Below, piece by piece: positions 43,558 through 51,685 of a DNA stretch of 64,000 bases. Location of the stretch: contig NZ_CP023689.1 of assembly GCF_008704715.1 (NCBI RefSeq), positions 9,548,001 through 9,612,000 of the forward strand, given 5' to 3'. Numbering within the stretch: the first letter of the stretch is position 1; each line of letters opens with the position of its first letter. The translations under genes were made by a program, and so were the position numbers. The DNA comes from Streptomyces chartreusis. GTDB lineage: Bacteria; Actinomycetota; Actinomycetes; Streptomycetales; Streptomycetaceae. Below the pieces are notes generated by a model. The model was not told the DNA's origin. It worked only from the letters and a program-made list of their open reading frames with translations, and searched no databases.

Positions 43558-43620
43558 CCCGCTCGTAAATCGCACGTTCTCCCGCTCGTAAATCGCCTTT
43601 CGTGGCCGGCCGAGCGGGAG
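43558..43620. repeat. 16-bp direct repeat plus inverted copy upstream of an MFS gene
   Basis: CCCGCTCGTAAATCGC occurs at 43558-43573 and 43581-43596, a 23-bp period. The sequence CTCCCGCTCG (43579-43588) has an exact complement at 43611-43620. The region between the MerR gene and the MFS gene (43500-43835) otherwise holds only the promoter candidate at 43684. A protein-binding site is possible. Confidence 0.6.
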
Positions 43621-43683
43621 TTAGTGTTCGCGCAGCGAGTGACTGCAGAGGAGCGAGGACATGGTCGGTCGTCCCGGCACGCG

Positions 43684-43712
43684 TTGACATTCGAGCCGTA
43701 GCGCCCTGTCAT
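43684..43712 (+). promoter_or_regulatory. Candidate vegetative promoter for the MFS gene
   Basis: TTGACA (43684-43689) is a perfect -35 box. TGTCAT (43707-43712) follows after 17 bp and matches four of six -10 positions. Transcription would start near 43719, before the MFS coding region. Confidence 0.5.
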
Positions 43713-43835
43713 CGCGTGCTGCCCATGATGTGCGGCACAGCGAGCCTTCCTTTCCCGCTGCCTGAATGACCGGTGCAGTGCGTCCTTACGTGCGCCGGTT
43801 CGCGGGTCTCGTCTTCGCTCATCCGTGGGGTCCCC

Positions 43836-45143
43836 GTGCCGTTCTCTTCCTCCGCCGTATCCGATTCCGGTCCGTCTGTCCCGTCAGGTCTATGGCGGGA
43901 CCGAGACTTCCGCAGACTCTGGTTGGGTCAGACAGCCTCTCAACTGGGCGAGCACGCAAGCCTGGTGGTGCTGCCGCTGTTCGCCGTCCTGACGCTCCAC
44001 GCCGGTGCCGGGCAACTGGGGGCCCTGCGTGCGGTGGGGCAGGCGCCGATCCTGATGCTGTCGCTCTTCGTCGGCGCGTGGGTGGACAGGTGGCGGACCC
44101 GCATGGTGATGGTGCTGGCGGACGCCGGTCGGGCTCTCGCCCTGGGCGCCGCCGCCGTGGCCGGCCTCCTTGGTGTGCTCGGTCTGCCGGCGCTGCTCGT
44201 GGTCGCGTTCGTCGTTGGGGCGTTGTCCGTGTTCTTCGACGTGGCGTACCAGGCGTCCCTGGTACGGATGGTGAAGCGCGATCAGTTGGTGCGAGGGAAC
44301 AGCGCGCTGGAGGGCAGCCGGTCCGCTGCGCAGATCGGCGGTCCTGCCCTTGGCGGCGCGTTGGTATCGATGCTGTCGGCGGCCGTTGCGGTCGCCTTGA
44401 GCGCGGTGTTCTTCGCGCTGTCATTCCTGTCGATCCGACGGATCGGTCACCGTGAATCCATTCCGGCACGCTCGGAAACGCGACCACTGCGGGTCTGGCG
44501 GCAGATCCATGACGGCCTGCGATTCGTCGTCGGCAATTCCGCGCTGCGGACCGTGTGTCTCGCATCAGCCGCGTTCCAGTTCTCCTTCGCGGCCGTGATG
44601 ACCGTCTACTTGCTGCACCTGCCAAGGGACCTCCACCTGTCGGGTACAGCCGTTGGGTTGGCACTCGCGGCGACGGGACCAGGCGCGCTCCTGGGCTCGC
44701 TGCTGGCCGCCCGCCTACCGAACCGCTACGGACACGGCCCTGTGCTCGTGTCTGCAGCGGCGGTCGGCGACGGCGTGTTCCTGCTCGTGCCCGCACTGGA
44801 CGGGGAGCTTGTGCTGACAGTCCCCGCCCTCATTGCGGTCAACTTCGTCTTCGGGACCTTCAGTCAGCTGGTGAACGTCACGGTCATGGCCATCCGGCAG
44901 ACCGTCACCCCTGACGGGATGCAAGGCCGCGTGGCAGCGACGATCAACTTCGTCGGCATGGGGCTGACGCCACTCGGCTCGCTGCTCGGTGGGTTCCTCG
45001 CGGAGGTGTGGGGGACGCGGACCAGCCTCTTGGTGACCGCCGCGGGCATGCTTCTGTCACCGGTGCTGATGGCCCTGTCTCCTCTGTCTCGCTTGGGCCG
45101 AACGCTTCCCGTGCCGTCCGAGACGCCGGCCCCGTCAGCGTGA
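43836..45143 (+). CDS. MFS exporter, enterobactin-exporter-like (MFS_3)
   Basis: A 435-residue, 12-helix membrane protein. SGLWRDRDFRRLWLGQTASQ at the N-terminus, DRWRTRMVMVLADAGRALAL, and LVRGNSALEGSRSAAQIGGP are typical of this branch. The start is uncertain: GTG at 43836 fits homologues, while a GTG at 43773 would add 21 residues; neither has a good ribosome site. Export of a drug or siderophore is the family expectation. The 3' end overlaps the convergent nucleotidyltransferase gene by 9 bases. Confidence 0.88.
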   Translation: MPFSSSAVSDSGPSVPSGLWRDRDFRRLWLGQTASQLGEHASLVVLPLFAVLTLHAGAGQLGALRAVGQAPILMLSLFVGAWVDRWRTRMVMVLADAGRALALGAAAVAGLLGVLGLPALLVVAFVVGALSVFFDVAYQASLVRMVKRDQLVRGNSALEGSRSAAQIGGPALGGALVSMLSAAVAVALSAVFFALSFLSIRRIGHRESIPARSETRPLRVWRQIHDGLRFVVGNSALRTVCLASAAFQFSFAAVMTVYLLHLPRDLHLSGTAVGLALAATGPGALLGSLLAARLPNRYGHGPVLVSAAAVGDGVFLLVPALDGELVLTVPALIAVNFVFGTFSQLVNVTVMAIRQTVTPDGMQGRVAATINFVGMGLTPLGSLLGGFLAEVWGTRTSLLVTAAGMLLSPVLMALSPLSRLGRTLPVPSETPAPSA

Positions 45144-45782
45144 CGACTTCGCCAGGTCAGCCAGCCACGGATGCCCGGGGTGCACACGCTCCAGCCATCC
45201 ACTCAGGGCATCACGCCGTGCCCGGCCCAGCAGCGGCAGCACCCCGTCGAAGTCCTCTTGGTCCTTGGCACGTGCCGCCTTGGCCTTGAACAGCAGTACC
45301 AACTCGGGCGCCAGATAAGGAATCCCGTCCGCGGTCCGCTCAATGATCTCGTCGTACGGCAGTCGAATACTGTCGTCCCGTCGGCAGATCCACGTCCGGC
45401 CCTCGTGCGGCTCACGGAATACGTCGAACAGGAACTGACCACTCGCGGGATCTCGGAGCCAGGTCTGGTGCGTCGCAGCAAGCACCTCAGCTCCTGCCCC
45501 TGGCCAGACTCGACCCGAACCCACCGCGTCGAATAGGTACTCGGGGAAGCAGTCCCGAATTTCGGAGAATCCTGCGGCTGGTACGGCGATCTCCAGATCG
45601 CCGTGGTGCCGCGACTGCCTGCCGCGGAACAGGTCCAGGGCCCACCCGGCTGCAACGCACCAGGGTGTGCCGGCTCCGACCAATCGCTCAGCGACCTGTT
45701 CGGGTCGCCAGGCATCTGCCCACTGGGCATCCAACTCGTCCGCATCCGGCACGATGCCGCCGGGCGGCAGTGATTCGGTCAT
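45135..45782 (-). CDS. Aminoglycoside 2''-nucleotidyltransferase-like protein
   Basis: A 215-residue protein of the aminoglycoside nucleotidyltransferase superfamily: AGWALDLFRGRQSRHHGDLEIAV resembles the GGWALD...RxHxDID signature, with D-x-E as metal site, and LAPELVLLFKAKAARAKDQEDF is the conserved C-terminal element. One change is notable: the family DID reads DLE. Activity on antibiotics cannot be assumed. The ATG at 45782 is chosen. It lies between two exporter genes. Confidence 0.85.
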   Translation of the reverse strand: MTESLPPGGIVPDADELDAQWADAWRPEQVAERLVGAGTPWCVAAGWALDLFRGRQSRHHGDLEIAVPAAGFSEIRDCFPEYLFDAVGSGRVWPGAGAEVLAATHQTWLRDPASGQFLFDVFREPHEGRTWICRRDDSIRLPYDEIIERTADGIPYLAPELVLLFKAKAARAKDQEDFDGVLPLLGRARRDALSGWLERVHPGHPWLADLAKSSR

Positions 45783-45864
45783 CGGCACAACGTAACCTCG
45801 CAGTCCGATTTGGGGCGCGGTCCAGAGCAAGAGCCGCCGGACCGGAGGGGGCGAAGACGGGCCC

Positions 45865-47157
45865 CTAGGCTGTCTCCTCGTCGACCGTGCGTGATGTGGT
45901 GGCCGGAGGTGTCGACTCTGGGCTGTGCTGTGAGCCGGGCCGGGGTGGCGCGGTGAGTTTGCGGACCTGCGGCGAGAACAAGGCCGCGCATGTGGCCAGG
46001 GCGATCACGGCAGCACAGCCTGCCAGTGCTTTCTGGGTGCCGATTGCGTCGGCAGCGGGTCCGGCCACGAGCAGCCCGAGCGGGGCGAAGGCCAAGGAGC
46101 CGAACCAGTCGTAGGAACTGACGCGGGAAAGGGCCTCTTCGGGGACCTCACGTTGGATGGTCGTGGACCAGAGCACGCCGAAGATGTCCGAGGTGATACC
46201 CGAGCTGAACATCGCCACGGCGATCAGCCAGACCGGGGCCGAGGCGGCCAGCAGGGCGATGGGCAGGGCGGCCGGGAAAGTGGCCAGAACCGCCACCAGG
46301 ATGGGCCTGTTGACCCGGACGCGTGCGGCCAGGCCGGCTCCGGCGATCGTGCCCAGGGCCTGCGCCGCGACGATGACCGACCACGCCGTCGCCCCGCCCA
46401 GGTCCTCTTCCGCGAGCAGCGGCCCCAGGACGCCGACATTGGCGTTGAGCGCTGCGACGACAACCGCGTACTGGGCGACGACGACCCACAGCCACTGCCG
46501 GGAGGTGAACTCCCGCCACCCTTCCTTGAGATCGTCCCAGCCCGAGGACCCCTTCGCCGCCCGGTCGGGCACGCGCAGCCGAGTGGTCAGAAACGCGCTG
46601 ACCACGAAGGACGCGGCGTTGAGGGCCAGCGCCCAACCGGCCCCGATCCACGCGACGGCGACACCGGACAAGGTCAGGCCGAGCAGGAGGGAGCTGTTGG
46701 TGCACACCCGTAGCAGCCCGTTGGCTTCTTGGAGCCTGTCCTCCTCGACGACCAGCGGGACAAGGCCGGCCATCGCGGGCGAGAACAGTGCGGTCGCCGT
46801 CCCCGCCACGACGGCCAGCACGCACAGCAGGATCAACGGCGCGTGACCGGTCAGCACGAGGCCGGCCAGCCCTGCGTAGGCGGCGGCCCCCACGATGTCG
46901 GCGCCGACCATCAGGCGTGCCCGTGACATGCGGTCCGCGATCACCCCGCCGATGAGAATGAACACCAACTGAGGGAGTGCCTGACAGGCCACCACCAACG
47001 ACAACCGCCCAGGCGTCGCTCCGGGCAGGCCCAGCACGGCGAATGCCAACGCCACGCGGGCGAAACCGTTGCCCAGCACCGAGATGATCCGAGCCGCAGC
47101 AAGCAGAAGAAACTGCTGGTCACCCCACAGGGAGGACCGAACGGGGGAGGTAGACAC
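45865..47157 (-). CDS. MFS exporter (MFS_3-like)
   Basis: A 430-residue, 12-helix membrane protein. LWGDQQFLLLAAARIISVLG, IGGVIADRMSRARLMVGADI and LVVEEDRLQEANGLLRVCTN are typical motifs. GTG start at 47157 without a clear ribosome site. It is only distantly similar to the exporter at 43836. The Thr/Pro-rich last 30 residues are cytoplasmic. It lies 82 bp upstream of the nucleotidyltransferase-like gene on the same strand, so a shared transcript is possible. Confidence 0.88.
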   Translation of the reverse strand: MSTSPVRSSLWGDQQFLLLAAARIISVLGNGFARVALAFAVLGLPGATPGRLSLVVACQALPQLVFILIGGVIADRMSRARLMVGADIVGAAAYAGLAGLVLTGHAPLILLCVLAVVAGTATALFSPAMAGLVPLVVEEDRLQEANGLLRVCTNSSLLLGLTLSGVAVAWIGAGWALALNAASFVVSAFLTTRLRVPDRAAKGSSGWDDLKEGWREFTSRQWLWVVVAQYAVVVAALNANVGVLGPLLAEEDLGGATAWSVIVAAQALGTIAGAGLAARVRVNRPILVAVLATFPAALPIALLAASAPVWLIAVAMFSSGITSDIFGVLWSTTIQREVPEEALSRVSSYDWFGSLAFAPLGLLVAGPAADAIGTQKALAGCAAVIALATCAALFSPQVRKLTAPPRPGSQHSPESTPPATTSRTVDEETA

Positions 47158-47268
47158 GGCGTCGGACTCTACGGGGCGGCACCGATGTTTCCGTCTTCAA
47201 TCAGCCATCATCGTTGCGATTACGCTGTCACCGGCGCAGCCACCATTGCACATGACCCGGGGGAGATC

Positions 47269-47823
47269 ATGAGCCGTCCACTGCTGTTCCTCGACGTGGA
47301 CGGACCGCTCAACCCTTACGCGGCCAAGCCGACGAGGCGCCCCGACGGCTACACCACCCTCAGGGTGCCCCGAGGCAGTGCGGATTCCCAGGACCACTAC
47401 GAACTCTCCCTCCGTCGGCGACCCTTGCGGGTGTGGCTCAACCCGGCGCACGGACAGGCTCTGCTGAAGCTCGGCTACGAACTGTGCTGGGCCACCACAT
47501 GGATGGCTGATGCCAACCGGTGGATCGGCCCGGTGCTCGGTCTACCTGAACTGCCATTCGTCGACTTCGGCGACGGCTTGTTCCAGGACCGCCCTGACGG
47601 AGTTCACTGGAAGACCGCCCCGCTGGTGGAATACGCCAACGGCCGTTCCTTCGCCTGGGTGGACGACGAACAGAGCGTTTTGGACCAGGAATATGTGACC
47701 ACCCACCACCGCGCACCGGGACTCCTGCACCACGTCAACCCAAGGATCGGCCTGCGCGAGGACGACTTCCGGACCCTTGCGGACTTCGCCCGTACTTTGG
47801 GTACTTCACAGGCAGCCGGCTGA
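47269..47823 (+). CDS. HAD-superfamily-like hydrolase
   Basis: A 184-residue protein. LFLDVDGPLNP carries the HAD nucleophile aspartates (DxD). ELCWATTWMADANRW fits motif II and FAWVDDEQ fits motif IV. There is no large cap domain. GGGGGAG precedes the ATG at 47269. Substrates of this HAD_2-like actinobacterial group are unknown. It is followed after 51 bp by the CHHC-repeat protein on the same strand. Confidence 0.85.
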   Translation: MSRPLLFLDVDGPLNPYAAKPTRRPDGYTTLRVPRGSADSQDHYELSLRRRPLRVWLNPAHGQALLKLGYELCWATTWMADANRWIGPVLGLPELPFVDFGDGLFQDRPDGVHWKTAPLVEYANGRSFAWVDDEQSVLDQEYVTTHHRAPGLLHHVNPRIGLREDDFRTLADFARTLGTSQAAG

Positions 47824-47874
47824 ACTTGCCCTCCGGGCCCGCCATGGACGCGGGCCGGCCCGTACGCTCAGTCG

Positions 47875-48834
47875 ATGATCACCGACGATGTGCCGCTCGA
47901 TGAACTCGCCGGATCCTGGGACGAAATCCGTGAGGAGTACTACGACTTCCGTAACGATGCGTATGACCGGACGGTCCTCGGATGTGCTGCGCAGCTCGCC
48001 GAGGACCCGGGCGGAGAGTCGGCCTGCGTATGGACGATCGGTCTGCTGATGATGGCTCCCTACGTCGCCGGGGCGCCGGGCGACGGCGTCGTGTCGGTGG
48101 CGAGGTCGGCACTGGAGGCTGCTGACGGCGCCCTGCGTGACCGGCCCTGCGGGCACGAGACGCATCCCTACCAGGAACATGAACCGGAGTTCGACGAAGA
48201 CCTCGGCAGACAACTGTGCGGCCTCTACGACCCGGACGCCGCATGGCATGAGAACCACCCCCGTGAGCAGTGGCTCTGCCCGCGAAATGTCGCAGGGCTC
48301 GCGCGGATCGCCCTGGACATCATCGAACCCGGCTCGGCCTCTGACGTCCCGCCGAGGCTGCCGGTGGGGACACAGGACACCATCGCGTCGCTGTCCGCCT
48401 TACTGCACGGCTACCCCGAGCCGGGGACCGACATCGAGTCGGAGATCGGCATCCACGCGGAGGAACTCCGGTCCGCCGAGCCGGCGGACCGGCCCGGACG
48501 GCTGTTGGTCGTCATGGCGGTCGCCTGGTACGCCGCCTCGGACTTCGTACGGAATCCCGCCGTGCTCGATGAACTGATCTCGGCGCTGGAGACGACGCTG
48601 CCGCACTACGCCGACGCGAGGTGCACACACGACCGGCATCCGGCCCCGCCCCGCAGCGGTCCGAACGCCGCCGCACTCGGCATCAAGCTGAGCAGCCCCG
48701 CAGGACGCGCCCTCTATGCGCGCGACCGCGCACGAACGGACCCCCTGGACCAGCTGCTGTGCCCCGTCGCCCTCTCAGAGATCACCAACGATGCCATGAG
48801 GGCCTTGGTGGGCCGGCGGGAGGAACTTCACTGA
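47875..48834 (+). CDS. Hypothetical protein with duplicated CxHxxHP...LCP module
   Basis: A 319-residue soluble acidic protein of unrecognised family made of two similar halves. Half one has CGHETHP (Cys92, His94, His97) and WLCP (Cys135); half two has CTHDRHP (Cys250, His252, His255) and LLCP (Cys296). Both are followed by a helix (NVAGLARIALDI and VALSEITNDAMRAL). The spacing is 43 and 46 residues between cysteines. The repeated Cys/His set suggests two zinc sites. There is no signal peptide or membrane segment. The function is unknown; it may be co-transcribed with the HAD protein. Confidence 0.75.
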   Translation: MITDDVPLDELAGSWDEIREEYYDFRNDAYDRTVLGCAAQLAEDPGGESACVWTIGLLMMAPYVAGAPGDGVVSVARSALEAADGALRDRPCGHETHPYQEHEPEFDEDLGRQLCGLYDPDAAWHENHPREQWLCPRNVAGLARIALDIIEPGSASDVPPRLPVGTQDTIASLSALLHGYPEPGTDIESEIGIHAEELRSAEPADRPGRLLVVMAVAWYAASDFVRNPAVLDELISALETTLPHYADARCTHDRHPAPPRSGPNAAALGIKLSSPAGRALYARDRARTDPLDQLLCPVALSEITNDAMRALVGRREELH

Positions 48835-48893
48835 GGACCTGCGGAGGGTCGACAGCATGGACGAGGAGGGACGACCGGCCGGTGTCGAACGGC

Positions 48894-49451
48894 TCAGGCC
48901 TTCGCCGCCCTGGCGGCGTCCTCCTCCGTCTCGGCCCGGGCCGTCGTCAGTGTGCCGCCCGCGCTCTCGAGGTGGGCCCGGACGAACCACTGGAACTGTT
49001 CGAGGTCCCGCAGCTGTTCGATGAGGAGGTCCTCCGTCGCCGGGTCGATCTCACCGACGACCTTGATGGCCGCGCGGACATCCTCGATGACGCCCGTGTA
49101 GACGACGTCCAGCGCACCGAGGTGGGCGATGGCGTCCTCGCGGCCGATCGAGTAATCGTCCCAGGTGCGCTCCTTGACCAGGGAGCCCGGCGTGCCCTGC
49201 GCGACACCGCCGAGCGCGGCGATGCGCTCGGCCACGTCGTCGGCCATGTCACGCACCCGGTCTACCTGCGGATCGACCATCTGGTGCACGGCGATGAAAT
49301 GGGGTCCGACGACATTCCAGTGAATGTGCTTCAGCGTGAGGTGGAGGTCGTTCAGGGCGTGCAGCCGCAGGCGGAGGACGTCGATGATCCGGCCGGCCGC
49401 CGCGCGCTCGATGCCGGGCACCGTGTACTTGGGGGTGAGGTCCCTCGCCAT
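48894..49451 (-). CDS. dps: Dps-family DNA-protecting ferritin
   Basis: A 185-residue ferritin-like protein. The ferroxidase ligands occur in HIHWNVVGPHFIAVHQMVD and VDRVRDMADDVAERI. It forms dodecamers that store iron and protect DNA during oxidative or nutrient stress. CAGGAG lies eight bases before the ATG at 49451. The C-terminal 20 residues are a polar, Ala/Glu-rich tail as in other actinobacterial Dps proteins. Confidence 0.93.
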   Translation of the reverse strand: MARDLTPKYTVPGIERAAAGRIIDVLRLRLHALNDLHLTLKHIHWNVVGPHFIAVHQMVDPQVDRVRDMADDVAERIAALGGVAQGTPGSLVKERTWDDYSIGREDAIAHLGALDVVYTGVIEDVRAAIKVVGEIDPATEDLLIEQLRDLEQFQWFVRAHLESAGGTLTTARAETEEDAARAAKA

Positions 49452-49659
49452 GTTCAGAACTCCTGTTCCGTAGTGTTGAAGTAGGAGTCCAGGTGCCCCG
49501 CTTTCGTGATCGCAGACCTGTGATGCAGCTTTCATCGGCCGATTGGGGGCTGCCACGACCCTGCCCCCGACCCAGACCCCTGACATCTGTCAGGGACCGC
49601 TGTGCGATTCGCCTTCGTAGGCTCGCGGTGCGCAATGCCCTGCCGGCCCAGTCGCGACG

Positions 49660-49972
49660 AGCATCATGTTCCTTTATCGGCCTCGTCGGACTCGCACCGC
49701 AGGCATCAGCCTCGGCGTCCTCGGACGGCACGCACTGCTCCGCGGAGGTGGAGCGGGTGAAGCCGGGTGAGAAGTTCTCCCGGGTGAAGAGCCGGACCTG
49801 TTCCGACACCGGGACGGCGGCGGTCAACCGCAGCGGCCGGACCCTGCTCATGACCTGGTACGAGCACGCCGAGTACGGCGGCGACAACACCGACGTGTAC
49901 GGGGACTACGGCCCCGCGACGCGGACGGCTACGTCCTGAGCACCGGGCACGTGGTGGCGCTCGATCTCCTCG
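49660..49972 (+). pseudogene. Left fragment of a secreted-protein gene split by a TnpB element
   Basis: After a damaged signal peptide (LVGLAPQASASA remains), the frame reads THCSAEVERVKPGEKFSRVK, then TWYEHAEYGGDNTDVYGDYG. One base is lost near 49915, turning the expected CDADGYVLS into a stop at 49937. The continuation after the insertion lies at 51419-51562. EHAEYGG resembles secreted beta/gamma-crystallin-like or peptidase-inhibitor-like proteins, but the family is not certain. Several lesions show the gene is old debris. About 200 bases between Dps and this fragment hold nothing else recognisable. The right boundary of the fragment is approximate. Confidence 0.65.
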
Positions 49973-49996
49973 TTCATTAGGTCTCTTTCGTGGATA

Positions 49997-50016
49997 CCCT
50001 CGGCTTCAGCCGGGGG
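49997..50016 (+). repeat. Left-end hairpin of the TnpB element
   Basis: CCCTCGGC-TTCA-GCCGGGGG forms an 8-bp stem with one G-T pair. It closely resembles the right-end hairpin at 51390-51409, including the TTCA loop, a preceding GGA and a following GAGG. A second small hairpin with loop GGAA follows near 50038-50055. Confidence 0.65.
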
Positions 50017-50160
50017 AGGAAACGAAGCTCCCGCGGAAGCGGGGGCAGGTAAAGGCGGGTCGACGTCAAGGCGGATCGCCGTGCACCAAAACCGCTGGTG
50101 AGGGGCGCCATGTAGAACGAGAGGCCTCAACTGTCAGTCCTTCCGGGTAGGTTCGGATGC

Positions 50161-51333
50161 ATGACGACAGAAGCGACCACGGAGATGACTGGGTATTGCC
50201 GGTACACCTACCGTCTGCGTTTGTCGTCTGCGGCCCGCACTGCTCTTGAGGCGGAGTGGGACCGGTTGCGCTGGGTGTGGAATGAGTGCGTCGCCAAGTC
50301 CAAGTCCGTGCACGCGCATAACCGGGTGACCGGCGAGAAGACGACGTGCGGGCCGGTGCAGCTCGCGGCGATGCTGACCGAGGCCCGTGCCCGGACAGCA
50401 TGGCTGCGAGAAGGCGCGTGCGTTCCTCAGCAGCAGTTGATACGCGACTTCGGCAAGTCCCGCGCCAAGGCGCTCCAGGACATTAAGGCCGGTGTGGCGA
50501 TGCGGCAGCGGGCCGGGATGCCGAAGTGCAAGAAGAAGCGTGAGGCGCTGCCTACCCTCGAATACACGAAGCGCGGGTTCCGTCTTAAGGACGGCCGTCT
50601 GCATCTTGCCGGCGGGATCGTGGTTCGGCCGGTGTGGTCGCGTCAGCTGCCCAAGCCAGCGTCCAGCGTGCGCGTGTATCGGGATGCGGTGGGGCACTGG
50701 TGGGCGTCGTTCGTCGTCCCGGCCGTGACCGAGGCCCTGCCCGCGACCGGGCGCGTGATCGGGATCGACTGGGGTGTCAGGGAGACCGCGACGACCACGT
50801 CCGACGACCACGACCTTCCGCACCCGCAACACGGCCGGACGGCCGCGGAGAAGCTGGCCAAGTACCAGCGGATGATGGCCCGGCGCCGTCCGGCCAAGGG
50901 ACAGGCGGGATCGAAGGGATACCACAAGGCAAAGCGGCAGACCGCGAAGCTGCACCGCAAGGTGACCGCTCAGCGGACTGACACCGGCCGCAAGTGGGCC
51001 AAGAAGGTCGTCCGCGACCACGACCAGATTGCCGTGGAGGACTTCCGGCCCAAGTTCCTCGCGAAATCCACCATGGCGCGCAAGGCTGCGGACGCGGCCG
51101 TTGGTACGACCAAGAACGCCCTGGTCGAGATGGCCAGGAAGCACGGCAGGATCGTGCACCTGGTCCACCCCGCGCACACCACGATGGACTGCGCCACGTG
51201 CGGAGCGAGAACCAAGCACGCACTCCCCCTTTCCGAGCGAATGTATACCTGCACCGCGTGCGGCGCTGTCTCCCCGAGAGACAAGAACAGCGCCCGCGTG
51301 ATGCTGGTCCGGGCTGGTCTGCAACCCGGCTAG
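50161..51333 (+). CDS. tnpB: TnpB RNA-guided endonuclease
   Basis: A 390-residue protein. The N-terminal helix-turn-helix/wedge region is basic (YRLRLSSAARTALEAEWDRL). The RuvC-like nuclease keeps all three acidic residues: GIDWGVRETA, IAVEDFRPKFL and SPRDKNSARVM. A zinc ribbon CATC...CTAC lies between the second and third. By family knowledge TnpB uses an omega RNA from the element's right end to cut DNA next to a short motif and helps the element persist. The catalytic set looks intact, so the protein may be active. ATG at 50161. Confidence 0.93.
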   Translation: MTTEATTEMTGYCRYTYRLRLSSAARTALEAEWDRLRWVWNECVAKSKSVHAHNRVTGEKTTCGPVQLAAMLTEARARTAWLREGACVPQQQLIRDFGKSRAKALQDIKAGVAMRQRAGMPKCKKKREALPTLEYTKRGFRLKDGRLHLAGGIVVRPVWSRQLPKPASSVRVYRDAVGHWWASFVVPAVTEALPATGRVIGIDWGVRETATTTSDDHDLPHPQHGRTAAEKLAKYQRMMARRRPAKGQAGSKGYHKAKRQTAKLHRKVTAQRTDTGRKWAKKVVRDHDQIAVEDFRPKFLAKSTMARKAADAAVGTTKNALVEMARKHGRIVHLVHPAHTTMDCATCGARTKHALPLSERMYTCTACGAVSPRDKNSARVMLVRAGLQPG

Positions 51334-51438
51334 TGCTGATCGTGTAAGACCCCCACCCCGCCGGGGATCAGGCAACGTGAGCTAGGAATCCCCCGCCTTC
51401 AGGCGAGGGAGGCGTCAACACCTACAACAGCTGCGACG
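51270..51438 (+). ncRNA. Putative omega RNA (reRNA) scaffold and guide
   Basis: By analogy with characterised TnpB elements, the RNA should start within the 3' end of tnpB, run through the right-end hairpin (51390-51409) to TCAA at 51418, and continue into about 16-20 bases of flanking DNA as guide. The guide would then be the sequence after 51418, inside the disrupted gene. The 5' limit is a guess. Confidence 0.4.
51390..51409 (+). repeat. Right-end hairpin of the TnpB element
   Basis: CCCCCGCC-TTCA-GGCGAGGG forms a stem with one mismatch in eight pairs, followed by GAGGCGTCAA. This is the usual form of the right end of actinobacterial IS605-group elements. Confidence 0.75.
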
Positions 51439-51562
51439 GTCAGCAGGCCGTCCTCAACGACGGTCACAGCGCCGTCTATTACTACGGGTTCGGTACGCCG
51501 AACGTGGGGGTGACCGAGCGAACGACAACATCGGCTGGTTCAAGGTGTGGGACGCCCTCTAG
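51419..51562 (+). pseudogene. Right fragment of the split secreted-protein gene
   Basis: Reads TYNSCDGQQAVLNDGHSAVY, then YGFGTPNVGVT; a frameshift near 51520 brings NDNIGWFKVWDAL and a stop at 51560-51562 in the next frame. This is the C-terminal part of the protein whose N-terminal part ends near 49972. The 120 bases to the phosphatase stop at 51686 hold nothing recognisable. Confidence 0.65.
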
Positions 51563-51685
51563 ACCCACCCGGCAGCCCCCTGGACGGATCGCCCCCCACC
51601 ACGAGAAGACCGTGACCATCTGCCTGGCCGGCTTCACGTGGCAGACATCTACCTCCGGTCCGTCCGCCGCTCCGAACGAAAGCGC

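Larger units (their letters stand above)
49973..51418 (+). mobile_element. IS200/IS605-family TnpB-only element (IS1341 type)
   Basis: An element of about 1.45 kb carrying only tnpB. The right end is set at TCAA (51415-51418) after a subterminal hairpin (51390-51409). The left end is less sure: TTCAT at 49973-49977 is a possible target-adjacent motif, and a subterminal hairpin lies at 49997-50016. The host gene continues on both sides. No tnpA is present, so movement would need a transposase in trans. Confidence 0.7.

Noticed and set aside
43661..43687. An 8-codon open frame with a strong GAGGAG/GCGAGGAC ribosome site, possible leader peptide for the MFS gene
   Set aside because: A better promoter candidate (43684-43712) lies after it, so it would not be in the MFS transcript. 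No convincing attenuator pair was found.
49493..49939. A 148-codon frame as an intact gene beside Dps
   Set aside because: Only its second half looks like a protein. The N-terminal part is Arg/Pro-rich nonsense, the frame shifts before a conserved motif, and the rest lies beyond the TnpB element.
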